From NCBI GenBank assembly GCA_017871115.1, contig JAFCIZ010000002.1, forward strand, positions 2,625,501-2,689,500: 64,000 nucleotides of DNA. Reading direction: 5' to 3'. The translations under genes and the position numbers were made by a program. The notes below the pieces were generated by a model. That model did not search any database and was not told the DNA's origin. It worked only from the letters and a program-made list of their open reading frames with translations. How positions within the stretch are numbered: position 1 is the stretch's first letter; each line of letters opens with the position of its first letter. The stretch comes from Cunninghamella blakesleeana (Eukaryota; Mucoromycota; Mucoromycetes; Mucorales; Cunninghamellaceae). This document shows, piece by piece, positions 24,427 to 35,775 of the stretch.

Positions 24427-27399
24427 GTAAACTAAATTACTGAATTTATTTTATCACTCTTTTTTTTGTTACTATCATTTACTTCTATAGAATTTGGACC
24501 AAAGCTAGAAGAAAATCGCAATAATTCTAAAAATTGATTTGATAGCTGTATAACTTGATCTTGTTCTGCTGTCTGATAAAATAAAAGTATTTATATACGT
24601 ATAATATAAAATTTAATATAAATGATGTATGTACAAGTATACAAATGTTTATATGTATATATATTATATTACCTGTGATGCTGAGAGTTGCATAATAGAA
24701 TCAGGAATCATCGGTTGTTCGCCTTTACCTTCATCAGCGAGTACATGTGCAGATAATAATATAATCCAATGGATTTGTTCATGAATAATAAAAATATCTA
24801 TCAAAATATATAATAAAAGTAAAAATTAATATTATTTATATTGCTTTTTATTATTATTATTATTTCATGTGTATTTATATGTATTTTTGATTTTATTTTT
24901 TAATATTAATATTTGATATTTTTTACCATTATTTACAGCCATATCAGATGAAAAGTAGGCATGGAATTGAGAAGTTTTTTCGTTTATTACATGTTGTAAA
25001 TGCAATAAGCATTGGTGAGGGTTAAGTCTACCCAAGATACCAATAGAAGTTAATTGATCCCCATATGTTTGCCAATCTTTAATAGCATTTTCAATCTCAT
25101 CTTCTTCTTCTTCATCGTCTAATACTTTTTTAGCACGCTCCAATTGAACTTGAATATAAGATTCCACGATTTGATAAGATACATTTCTCATATATTCCGT
25201 TAATTGATGTAAATCTGTTTCCGATAATCTATTTCTATTTGATGTATCTCTTGAATCGGCGGGCTGTAAAAAGTCGGCTAAAAAAAAAATAGAATGTAGT
25301 AAAGAAAATGAATAAAAACAACTCCTTTTACATATTTACACACACTTGTATCTATATATTAAATGTTATTATTTACCAAGTATAACCCATGTTTGTAAAC
25401 ATTCATCGCTAGCTTCACCAATCCATCCTTCATCAAGATCACTTATATTTCCATGTAAGCAGCAGATGGTTAATTGTCTAATTTCATTTAAAAATTGATA
25501 AAATCCAGGAATTTCACATAGTGTACTAAGAGATGTTGTTTCAAATAACCGATGAGTCATTTGAATAGTGGCAAGTAATTGGGGTCCTTGTTGTGACAAC
25601 TGATCAGGGCTAGTACCACCAACTACAATACTATTCATAAATAGTTTTATAAAAATAATAATAATACATATAGTAAAAAAATAATAAAAATAAATAAAAA
25701 TAATAAGAATGAAAAGCCATACATTTATATACATCTATATATATACATTCAATTTACCTGTTCACTAATTTCAAAATACCGTGAATCATTGTAGATGAAT
25801 AACTCTTAATAACTTCTTTGTCATTATTAAAGAAGTCTTCTTTGATACCAGATAATTTAATGAGACATTGTAAACAACGGTGGGATAATGATTCATCATT
25901 TTGGGTCAAATCATAGGCCTAAAATAGAATAAAATAAAAAATTAAAAAAATAGATAAATAAATGAGCTTTTATATATACGTAAATCATTATTATCATTCT
26001 TATTTATAAAAAAGCTAGACTATATCATTACCATAAAAAATAACCATAAAACTTCATTATTACCAAGCACTCCTTGCCATTCTTTGGGATAAATGGATTC
26101 GGTAGCTTTTACAGAACTTGGACCATCTTCTTTGTCAAATGCATCATCATCATTTTCTTGTTTTTCAAATGTGCCTGGTATAATGTTTTTATTATTTTCA
26201 AATTCCCAATTTAATATTTTTTCCGACAAAACAAGAATCTCTGAAAGCAAAGGTGAAGGAGTTAAAGGTAATGATTGTGATCCATTTGAAACTGTAGAAT
26301 GTAATAAGGTAACTGTTTCCTGAAAGATTGGAAGCAACATATGCATCTAGTATAAAGAAAATAAGTTTTAAATAAATATTAAAAATTAGTGCATGATTTC
26401 TCATTTTTTATTACATGTATCTAGCTACATAATTATTTACCTCATAAAATACTTTAGATTTATAATGGAATTCCCAGGTAAGACCAACAGTTAAAGATCG
26501 AGTACTTGAAAATTGATCCGTTAATGAGTTAGCCAAAGCAATACCAACAATTTGCTATATAAACAAACCAAATAATAAGTCAAACTTTCTCTTACATTTT
26601 AACACATCTTTTATTTCATTTATCCATTCATAATTTTTTTTTATACTTACAGCCTCTTTTGAATCCATAGTTAATAATTGTTTAATATGTAAATAGACAG
26701 CCTGTTTTTCTTCATCAGTTGTATCAAATAAACTTCGTTTTATAATCAATGATACTGCTGAAAGTATCTGATCACGTACATATTTTGGTGTTCTAATATA
26801 AAAAAATAAAAAACAAAAAAATAGATAAGGGGAGAGGTAAGAGGGAATCACATTTATATATATTATAGTATATATATATGTGGACCACATATTAAAACTT
26901 ACTTTGAATGGTGTAAACAGTATTCAATTAAATAATTTTTAAGCTGGATTAACTCTTCTAGAGGATAAAGAGTATATTCTTTCACAGAAATTTCACCAAT
27001 AGCTAAAGCAACTTGGAATTGTACCATAGGGCTTTGGGCTCGATCTAATTAACATACATATACATAATTAGTTTGAATTGAGATCTAAATAAAAGAATTA
27101 TAGAAGCTTGCTTTATATTTATATACGAATCCTATAAGTATTACCTAAGATAAGTTTGCATATAGATAATACTTTTGGAATTTGTCTAAATCGGGTGAGT
27201 ACAATTTCTGCAGCTGCACGGGTAGAAGGTACCTTAAAAATATTCAAAAGAATAGGGGAGAAAATACAAAGTAGTTAGATCTACGCTTCTTTCGATACTC
27301 TTTTGTTTTATTTTTTCAATTATAAATATATTTTACTTGAAAATCAGAACAAGCTTCTTCAAATTCTATAGCTAACTTTAATTCTGGTGAAGTCTCCAT
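22035..27399 (-). CDS. XPO4: Exportin-4 (importin-beta family nuclear export receptor)
   Basis: Nineteen exons in frame, first 27337-27399 and last 22035-22372, coding 1150 aa, essentially the length of animal exportin-4. Segments matching that family include YVRDQILSAVSLIIKR near the N-terminus, DQLTSIGILGR in the middle, WYMERWSKSYLLVNE, FIQLMDIYKNVPE, and the C-terminal end ...FLMDVRAVLRVK. The protein would be an all-helical HEAT-repeat solenoid shuttling through nuclear pores; known cargoes of the family include eIF5A and Smad3, with Sox2 as an import cargo. The start at 27399 (METSPELK) was chosen over an upstream in-frame ATG at 27504 because that extension is hydrophobic AT-rich noise. 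A short acidic insert (DDEEEEDEIEN) precedes the DQLTSIG block. It converges on the Ecl1-like gene (301 bp between stops). Confidence 0.92.
24390..24425. repeat. (AAT)n microsatellite in an exportin-4 intron
   Basis: About twelve AAT units next to a T run, inside an intron. No coding effect. Confidence 0.7.
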
Positions 27400-28535
27400 A
27401 TTAAAATGTAAAACAGGTATATATAAATTTATATAATATAAATTATATATATTTATATATATTAAATAATAACAAGACGAAAGGAAAAAGTTAAAATAGG
27501 GCAAGCAGAAAAATTCTCGAAAAATAAAATAGCGGAACTCAAAAAATATTTTTTCTTTAGCCCTCTATCAAAAAATGATCCAAGAAAACTTTTTATGCTA
27601 AAATAATTTTATGTGGATATAGTATGGGGGGGATAGTTGGAGTTTTTAACACTTTTATTATTCCCCCGAATTTTAATTGGGAAGAGAGATTATTACTTTT
27701 TCAATACTATTATTTATTCATATGTTAAATATTAATAACCTTAAGTACATATTTTTAACTTTTTTATTATAGTTGTAATAATAATATGATCTGAGTACAA
27801 ATATATTTAATTGATATATAAATAATATACATATTATTTATTGAGGTAGCAAAATATAAATGGGATAATCATCATTTAACCTTAAAAAAAGGAAGAAAGA
27901 AAGAAGAGGAAAAATGAATGAACGAAAGTAAAAAAAAAATGATGATGAACCAAAAAAAAAAAAAAAAGAGATAAAGAGATAGGGTTACGAAAAGAATCCA
28001 GAATACCATATATTAGGTTGTGGCCCTAGAATGGAATCAATTAGAAAGGGTGGTATAAAAAGGGCTTTTAGCAATGTGTTCTCTTCGGGGTTCATAGCTA
28101 TTAAATACGTTCGGTTACACGATCCTTATATGTAAAGTATAAATTTAAAGCAAGTCGTACTGTATTTCATTGATTTATTATAGAGAATGTACTTATAAAA
28201 AAAGCAAAATAGGTTAGAAAAACATAAAATAAAGAGTGTAATAATAAATAATAAAACTATTGTATAATATTATATAATTATAATATGCCTATTCAGTCCA
28301 ATTGGTCTGCATAATAGGAAATAGATCAGTTTGACATATCACAAAATCGAGTGAAACAATGCTGCTAATATTTTTTAATTTTTTGAAAAACCGACCCTAA
28401 TTTTGAATATTTTTGTATAAATTATATAAATTTTTTTTCTCATTTCTCCTTTTCATTTTTTTTTCTAATATATATTTCTTTCTACTCTTTTCTTGTTCTT
28501 CTTCCTTCTTCTTCATTCCTTTTTTTAAAAATAAG
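27400..28535. promoter_or_regulatory. Divergent promoter region between exportin-4 and the FLVCR-like gene
   Basis: About 1.1 kb without a gene. At about 27985-28140 lies an island of higher complexity and GC: GGTATAAAAAGG (28050-28061) looks like a TATA box oriented to the right, followed by TCTTCGG (28082-28088) and GTTACAC (28114-28120). The last two motifs also occur in that order upstream of P450 copies 1 and 3. A CT-rich tract (28432-28525) precedes the transporter start. Confidence 0.45.
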
Positions 28536-29545
28536 ATGAGCGACGACGAGAAATCTCAAAAGAATAGTGAACTCAGCATTCAAGTTGAAGCAACATATAG
28601 AACATATCCTATACGATTTTATGGATTAGCACTTATATGTTTATTGAACATTGTTTCTTCTATTAATTGGTTATCCGTTGCACCAGTACCTAATTATGCC
28701 AACACTTTTTTTAATAATATTGGATACACCACCATTAATTGGTTTTCTAATTCCTTTTTACTTACATATATTGTTGCCGGTCCTATATCAAGTTTTGTTT
28801 TTTATCGCTATAGTCTTAAAACTGGGGTAAATATATTATTATTATATCTCCTCCTTATGTAATATTGATATATATATATGTATATATATAAAAATTAATA
28901 TAATTCCCCTTTCTTCTGTTTTTCTTTTTACTATTCTAAAATATATAGCTCATAGCTGGTACCGTTCTCCAAGTTATTGGTGCTTGGTTACGTTATTTTT
29001 CATCTTTTGTTAATGGCGGTGGCAATGGAAGAGTAGCTTTAGCTCTTATTGGACAAGTAATAAAAGATAAAAAATAAAGAAATTTTATATAGTTTATCAC
29101 GATATGTATTAATCGATATTTAAATATATATATTATTTTTTTAGATATTTTGTGCCTTTGGTCAACCCTTTATTTTGAATGCTTCTACACCTGTAAATAG
29201 AAGTTATATATTATTTTTTAAAAAAATATAATGAGAATATTTTTATACTTATATGGTTTATATTTTATTTATTTATTTATTTACTATTATAATGATTAGT
29301 ATTCTAGCATGTGGTTTGGACCAAAAGAACGTAGTTCCGCAAGTATGGCAGGTGGTTTAGGTAAATAATAAATAGTATAGAAATACAAATTTTAAGATTT
29401 ATATATTATGGATTATTTAATCGTTTAACGTGTAACTATTTATTTCCTTTTTTATATAGCTAACTCTGTTGGAATGGCAGTAGCGGATTTAATCATCCCG
29501 GCCATTGTTCCTGATGAAAATAGCATGCCTCTTAATGCAAGTGCC

Positions 29546-29583
<38 letters not shown>

Positions 29584-30296
29584 AAAATTAAAATTAAACT
29601 TCCACTTGCTATTTTTATAACAAAAGAAGAGTGAGAATTTGTTTTTGATAATATATTTTTTAACATTTCAATATTTTATTTTATTTTTATTTTAAATTGA
29701 ATAGTTTCTTATAATTGCTTGTATTACTACTGGATTTGGTATTCCTGTCCTTTTCATTCCTAAACAACCTAAAACTGCACCTTCCTTCAGTGCTGCTACT
29801 CATGATGAAAGAAGACAAAAACAACCTTTATTAAAAACCTTATGTAGTTTAGCCTCCAATCTTAACTTCTTAATGATTGCAGTCTGTTTTGGTATATTAT
29901 GTGGTCTTGCTTCTACTGTTACCTCTATGTTACCTCAAATCGTTGAACCTTATGGCGTTTCTTATGACGATGCTGGGTTCCTTGGTGCTGCTTTCATTGT
30001 TGCTGGTATTGTAGGTGCTGTGGCCACTGGTTTATTTATTGATCGTACTAAACTTCATAAATGGGTATTACGTCTTTATGTTCCAATTGTTGGTATCCTT
30101 TACCTTGTTCTTCTTTTCATAGTAAAGAAGGACAATTACGATGCTATTATGGCTATTTGTGCTATTCTTGGTTTCTTTACTTTATCTTTACTTCCTGTCG
30201 CTTTGGAATTAAGTGTTGAATGTAAGTTGTATTTTTAACTTTATTTTTTTTTATAAAAAAAACTATATTCATTATTTATTTATTTTATTAATACTA

Positions 30297-30334
<38 letters not shown>

Positions 30335-30588
30335 CAATAGCTACTTATCCTGTTTCTGAAACCATTTCAAGTTCTACTTTATGGATGTGTTCTCAAATTC
30401 TTGGTTTAATCTTTATTGTCGTATTGAATGCTTTACGTGAAGAAGATGGTAATCCTCCTGGAAATCTTCGTCGTGGTTTGATCTTGGCTACTTGTGTTTC
30501 TATGCCTTTAATGATTTTGTCTACTTTATATAATAGTCCTAATAAGCGTATGGACGTTGAAAAAGAACAAGAAATGCTTCCTGAATAA
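28536..30588 (+). CDS. FLVCR-type MFS transporter
   Basis: Seven exons: 28536-28826, 28949-29056, 29145-29192, 29300-29360, 29460-29536, 29705-30221 and 30341-30588, coding 449 aa with about 12 hydrophobic segments. Landmarks of the FLVCR branch of the major facilitator family are visible: GQPFILNASTP, WFGPKERSSAS, ANSVGMA in the first half, and ALELSVESTYPVSE in the second. Animal members carry choline/ethanolamine or heme; fungal substrates are not established. An acidic, soluble N-terminus of about 28 residues precedes the first membrane helix. The start at 28536 was chosen because an upstream in-frame ATG (28413) only adds translated leader sequence. The intron 29537-29704 has a GC-AG rather than GT-AG boundary; only this choice keeps the frame. 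Confidence 0.85.
29547..29581. repeat. 35-bp poly-A tract in an intron
   Basis: Uninterrupted A run ten bases after the GC donor of the FLVCR-like gene. Its length is likely to vary or be miscalled, but it lies in an intron and does not affect the frame. Confidence 0.8.
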
Positions 30589-31726
30589 TCGTTATATATA
30601 TATATGATTATTTAATTATATTAACTATTGCTCTATTTATTTATCTATTTATTTATTTTTTTACTATATATTTATTTATTTATTTTCTAATGATTATTTT
30701 TCGCTATTTATTAATTATTCGTTTATTATTAGTGATACCTTTACTTTATTATCTACCGAATGTATTATATTTTTTATTAATAAAAAAGAATGTAGTATTA
30801 TACTAATTTAAAAACCTTTAACTATTAAAAAAATAAATTATAAACGCACTTTGAATTTCATCCAATTGAAAAGTGAAGTCTATATATATACATTATACAA
30901 ATGGAGCAGTTCAAAAATAATACTTCATCTTCTCTTACTCTTTCTTTATAAAGACATATATATGAACGATGATTTATCTTGCATAATAAATATGATTTAA
31001 ATTGGACCATGACTTGGTTAAATATATATACATGCATACATATTTATATTCAAAAACTTATGTATTATTGAATCAATTAGAAAAAATAAATTATTTACTT
31101 TGTATGGTGATTTAATAAAAGTAAAGTAAAGGTGGTACAAACTAAAATTGGCATCGGATATGAATTTTACGCACTGGCGCAATTTTTTTTAATAAATTGA
31201 TATAGACAAGAATAATATGGTTTATTTTTTCTTTTTTTTTTCTCTATTGATTCTATTACGAATAATACCTTATTCAGTTTGAATATAATTTTATTTTTAA
31301 CAGGGAAATTAACCCTATAAAATAAAAAAGGAAAGAAAAGTTTCGAAATAAGGCTGTATATAAAAAAAAATAGACATACGCGGCTATCCATATTAGGAAA
31401 AGCCAATGGCCCATGCCCCTAGTAATTTTTTTTTTTACTTTCCATCTTGTCAACAGTTAGATATTATGCTAAGCAAAAAATATAATTATAAATCAATTTA
31501 CAATGACCACGTTAGATTTATACAAGGATTTTGTTGTAGCCCTGGGTTAAATACATATTTTTAAGGCAAGATGATCGGACCGGCGTTAAATTATCCATTT
31601 TTTTTTTAAAAAAAAGTATAAAACTTTAAAACTTTAATTCCTTTCACTTTTTTTTTTCACTCTTTTTTTTTTTCTTTAGCTTTTTTTCAACAAGTTTAAT
31701 TATTTATTTAATAATAACAATAAACC
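30589..31726. other. Intergenic region before P450 copy 5
   Basis: About 1.1 kb without a recognisable gene. Near 31501-31560 it holds ACAAGGATT (31522-31530) and AGCCCTGG; the first resembles the CAAGGAT upstream of copies 1-3, the second is the reverse complement of CCAGGGCT at 3065-3072. A CT/T-rich tract (31640-31690) precedes the start. Confidence 0.45.
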
Positions 31727-33606
31727 ATGTCATCACAAGTATTATCAACTATTAATCAATATATAGATTTAAGTAAATGGACAAACAACCAAGATTGGTA
31801 CCATTTTTATGAAAAGTATTTATTAAAGTATACTAATTCAAAAACAAAGAGAATCACAATTGGTACTTCTGTTGCTCTTTTAGTACTTGGTTATGGTTTC
31901 AAACGACTTATTACTCCACCTAAAAAACTTAGACACATTCCATACATATCTGTTTTTACAACAATCAATAATTTTGTTATTAAACGTCTTCATTTGAAAG
32001 CTTTACACGCTGCTGAATCGAAAGCTTTGGTTGAAAAAAATAATGGATTTTATTTAAAACTAGAAAGAACTGGTTGGGTGATCCATTGTAGTTCTCCTGA
32101 GGCTGTTAAGCAAATTCTTTTGAAAGGTGGTAAGTTGTTAGTAATCGAATTATATATATATACATGAGCCACTACCTTATAATTTATTTTGCATATTGAA
32201 TTTTCATCTTTTTTTTTTTTTTTAAAAAAAAGACACTTTTCCTAAATATGATTTTAATACTAGTACAAATGAAGATGGTTCTTTTTTCCAAGAATTTGTT
32301 GGATTTGATAACATACTTTTGGCTGATGGTTCTGAATGGAAAAAACATCGAAAAGTATGTATATAAATAATTATACTAAATAAAGAGAGTGACTTTATCT
32401 ATAAATATATGTATGTATATATACACTATTTATCAACTTTATTTATATATAAATGTATTTTTTATTTATTTTATTTTGTTAGATCGCCAATCCTGCATTC
32501 CATAGAAGCTTACCTGTAAAATTATTTGGTGATTGTACAAAAGATCTTTTCAATTTATGGGATATGAAATTTGCTAATAAACCATTTGATATTGATATTC
32601 ATAATATTACCGAAAGGCTCACCCTTCAAATTATCGGAAAGGCAGCATTTGGTAAGAAAATGATTTCATATATACATTTATTAAATTGCTTACTTTTTAA
32701 TCGCTCGCCTACTCACGGATTAACTTCTTTTTTTTAGACTTTGATTTTAATTCTGTTTTAGATGAACAGTCAATTTGGAAAAAAAATTATGATGATATTA
32801 ATAAAGCCGCAGCAGAGCCCTTATTTATCTTGTTTCCAACACTTGAACGAAAGTATTTATGGTTGTTCCCTAAACGGCAAGAATCATTTAGAAAACTTCG
32901 TGAATGGAAAAAGATGTTGATCTCTATTATTGAAAAGAAACGGGAAGTACTCAAAGAAAATCATGATCATGGCATCGAAGAAGCAGAAAAGGATTTACTT
33001 ACCCTTATGATTGAAAGTGAAAATCGTGGTGAAGGTGCTTTAACAAATGAAGAATTATTACAAGATCTTAATATTTTCTTTATTGCTGGGTAAGATAGTG
33101 TATAAATGGAATAATTTTTAGTATTTTACTTTTTTTAAAAAAAGTTGGTCAGCATACTTAATATATTCTGATATCATGTATTTTTTTTTTTTTTTTTCAT
33201 CTTTTTTTTTGTTATAGTCACGATACGACCGCATTTAGTTTGTCAGCATCAATATATTATTTAGCTAAGCATCCAGACATTCAACAACGCGCTAGAGAAG
33301 AAGCTATTAGTGTTTTATGTCCAAATGGTGAAACTGATCAAGATATCTTCCCAGACATTGAAGATACTAAGAAATATGTTTATATTAATCAAATTATAAA
33401 GGAAACACTCAGAATCAGTAAGTTTTAAAAATAAATGAAAATCATAGTATTTTTTAATAAAAAGGAAAAAGCACTTTTTATTAATCTTGTATTTTTTTTA
33501 GATGGAAGTGTGCTATTTTTATTAAGTCCAAGATTAGTTGCTGAAGATGTTAATTTGAATGGTACTTTTATTCCCAAAGGAAGCCAAGTTAATGTAAATT
33601 TGCTTT

Positions 33607-33640
<34 letters not shown>

Positions 33641-34219
33641 TACAGTTTTCATTAATGTATATATTTATTTAAAAAAAAATTGTTTATTATCAAAATAGGT
33701 TAATATTTATGATACTCACCACTCTAGCAACGTTTGGAATGACCCTGAATCATATAACCCAGATCGATGGTCTCCTGGTGGAGAAGCAGAACAATTAGCT
33801 GGTAAAGGCATGGCCTGGGTTCCCTTTTCTAATGGATCTCGACAATGTAAGTAATTAATATAGTATTACATTGAACAGTGGCAATATATTATACTAATTT
33901 TCTGATCTAAATGCTTTTTTATTATATATTTAAATAGGCATTGGAATGAATTTTAGTTTACTTGAACAACGTGTTATACTTTCCACTTTATGTAAGTAAT
34001 AATAATAATAATAGTAATAATACCGAAATATTAGAGATGAAAAGATAAACTTTTATTCAATTATCCTTTCTCTTTCTTTTTTTAATATATTAATATATAG
34101 TACGCAAGTATGAATGGTCATTACCTGAAGATTCAATCCATAAAGATTATTTAGTGAACAAATATAATTTAATACCAAAACCAATTGATTTAAAAATTCG
34201 ATTCAAGAGAAGATATTAA
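31727..34219 (+). CDS. Cytochrome P450, CYP509-like, dispersed copy 5
   Basis: Nine exons: 31727-32129, 32233-32354, 32483-32651, 32738-33089, 33218-33417, 33502-33593, 33699-33846, 33938-33991 and 34101-34219, coding 552 aa. The hinge reads PPKKLRHIPY, the I-helix AGHDTTA, ExxR is ETLR, PDRW is present and the heme loop is FSNGSRQCIG with Cys496. Like copy 4 it has no micro-exon and shares the introns before VNIYD and inside the heme Cys codon, so it groups with copy 4 by gene structure. It lies 14.8 kb from the tandem cluster, separated by five unrelated genes. An ER-bound monooxygenase of unknown substrate is expected. Confidence 0.9.
33608..33637. repeat. Poly-A tract in an intron of P450 copy 5
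   Basis: About 30 A bases shortly after the donor at 33594, intronic. Confidence 0.75.
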
Positions 34220-34398
34220 TATATACATATTAATAAAATGCAACCATCATTTTTTTTAAAATAAATAAAATAAAACAACAAAAAAAGCTTAAAATTTTGG
34301 GAAATACATCGAATTTTATTAAAAAATTACAAAACATAGATACATAATTGAATATAGTTATTATTTAATTCTTTTTGCACAAACTATATATAGATAAA

Positions 34399-34921
34399 TT
34401 AGAAGGCTCGCTTTCCACTAGCAACTTCGTACCACATTTTAAAATCCCCTCTTAAAGAATATAATGGGTATTTGAATGTAGCAGGTTTACTATAATAAAC
34501 CATAAATGAATAAATAGTGAATAAATGAATATTAGCGTAATTTGTTAAATTAATATTATTATGCTTAAGATGATTATTTTACTTTTTTTCCAGCAAGAAA
34601 TGGCCAATCCAAGCAAAGAAATAACCTTAAATAAACAAATAAAAAAAAAATGATAGAATAAGTCTCTCTTATTATAATAAAAAATAAAATAATATATATA
34701 TTACCTTGGAAAAAACCTAATAAAATCAGCTTTTTATTTTTTTTAAGAATAGCTGAAATAAATAATATAATAGCATTAGTTGTTCCAAAGAGATGTAATC
34801 TTCTATTCGCACGATTACAATGTTCTGATAAATAATATGGGTAAAAAGAATCAAAACTTTTGAAGCCTTCTTTAGGTATAGTTCTTTTAGAATAGTTGTG
34901 ATTGGCTATAGCGTTTGTCAT
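34399..34921 (-). CDS. Mpo1-like DUF962 protein
   Basis: Three exons, in transcript order 34705-34921, 34583-34625 and 34399-34489, code 116 aa. The DUF962 signature is complete: SFDSFYPYYLSEHCNRANRR followed by LHLFGTTNA, then AWIGHFLLEKNKPATFKYPL and SLRGDFKMW ending in GKRAF. The pieces are joined across two splice sites, one splitting the Asn codon of EKNKPAT. Two short membrane segments flank the middle. In yeast the related Mpo1 is an Fe(II)-dependent dioxygenase in alpha-oxidation of 2-hydroxy fatty acids from phytosphingosine; this compact form lacks extra segments, so the activity is inferred. It converges on P450 copy 5 (179 bp between stops). Confidence 0.85.
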
Positions 34922-35734
34922 TATAATATATTTTATGAAAAAAGTAAAAGCAAAAGCAAAATGAAAATGAAAAGAAAAGGGAAAGAAGAGAAAATAAAAA
35001 GTGTGGAGAAAAAAATTAGTCATTGAGAATTGTACAAATTCGTACAATGTTAAAAATATAAAAATAAAAAAATCAAATCTGTTTTATATGTGTTAAATAA
35101 TTATTTATGCAAACTAAATAATCAAAAATGGTAGGATATTTTTAGCAATAAAATATAATAGATAATACTATATATAACGATAATAATAAAGAATAAAATA
35201 GTGTTGATAATATTTGATATTATGTTATATTATGTTAGCTGAAGATCTTTTATTTTTTTGTATATATTGTGAGAACTGGTATAATCTTTAACAACGTTTT
35301 AACTCCCTTAATTTTTATTATATAACCGAATTTGACATTTTGTTTCATTACTTTTTCTCCCTTTTTCTTAAGCATTTAGACGCTGTGTGTAGTATGATAG
35401 CATAAATATGTATATTTTTTATTTTCGTAATCGCTTGATCTGAGAATGAAATAATTCTTATTCACTATTTTATCAATTTGCCCATAGCGATTTATTATAA
35501 CTCTCATTATTTTTTTTTGGTTCATAACTTTAATGATATTTTGTGTATCTTAAAAAAATGTATAAATTCAATTTTAATTCCAATTTAATAAAGACCAGGC
35601 TTTTTCTTGTTTTAAAAACTTTTGTCATAACTTTTATTTTATTTTGATAATATCGCTAAACTACATATTCCTATTTATTGGAACTCTAACCCTCTTATCT
35701 GACTTTAATTTTATTATTTTTTTGCTATAAATCA
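34922..35734. other. Intergenic region upstream of the DUF962 gene
   Basis: About 800 bp, AT-rich, with no gene seen. A purine-rich stretch (34935-35010, pyrimidine-rich on the coding strand) lies directly before the leftward start. Confidence 0.5.
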
Positions 35735-35756
35735 CGCTCCAAACTTTTAAAGAGCG
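35735..35756. repeat. 22-bp palindromic element, left copy
   Basis: CGCTC and GAGCG separated by 12 bases including ACTTTTAAA. It matches 39523-39544 at 19 of 22 positions in the same orientation. It abuts the low-coordinate end of the minisatellite. Confidence 0.6.
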
Positions 35757-35775
35757 CTATTAATTTTAAAGAGCC

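Noticed and set aside
28020..28130. tRNA or other Pol III gene in the GC-richer island
   Set aside because: No A/B box pair or cloverleaf could be drawn.
28413..28535. N-terminal extension of the FLVCR-like protein
   Set aside because: The added residues are translated CT/T-rich leader; MSDDEKSQ at 28536 is a normal acidic start.
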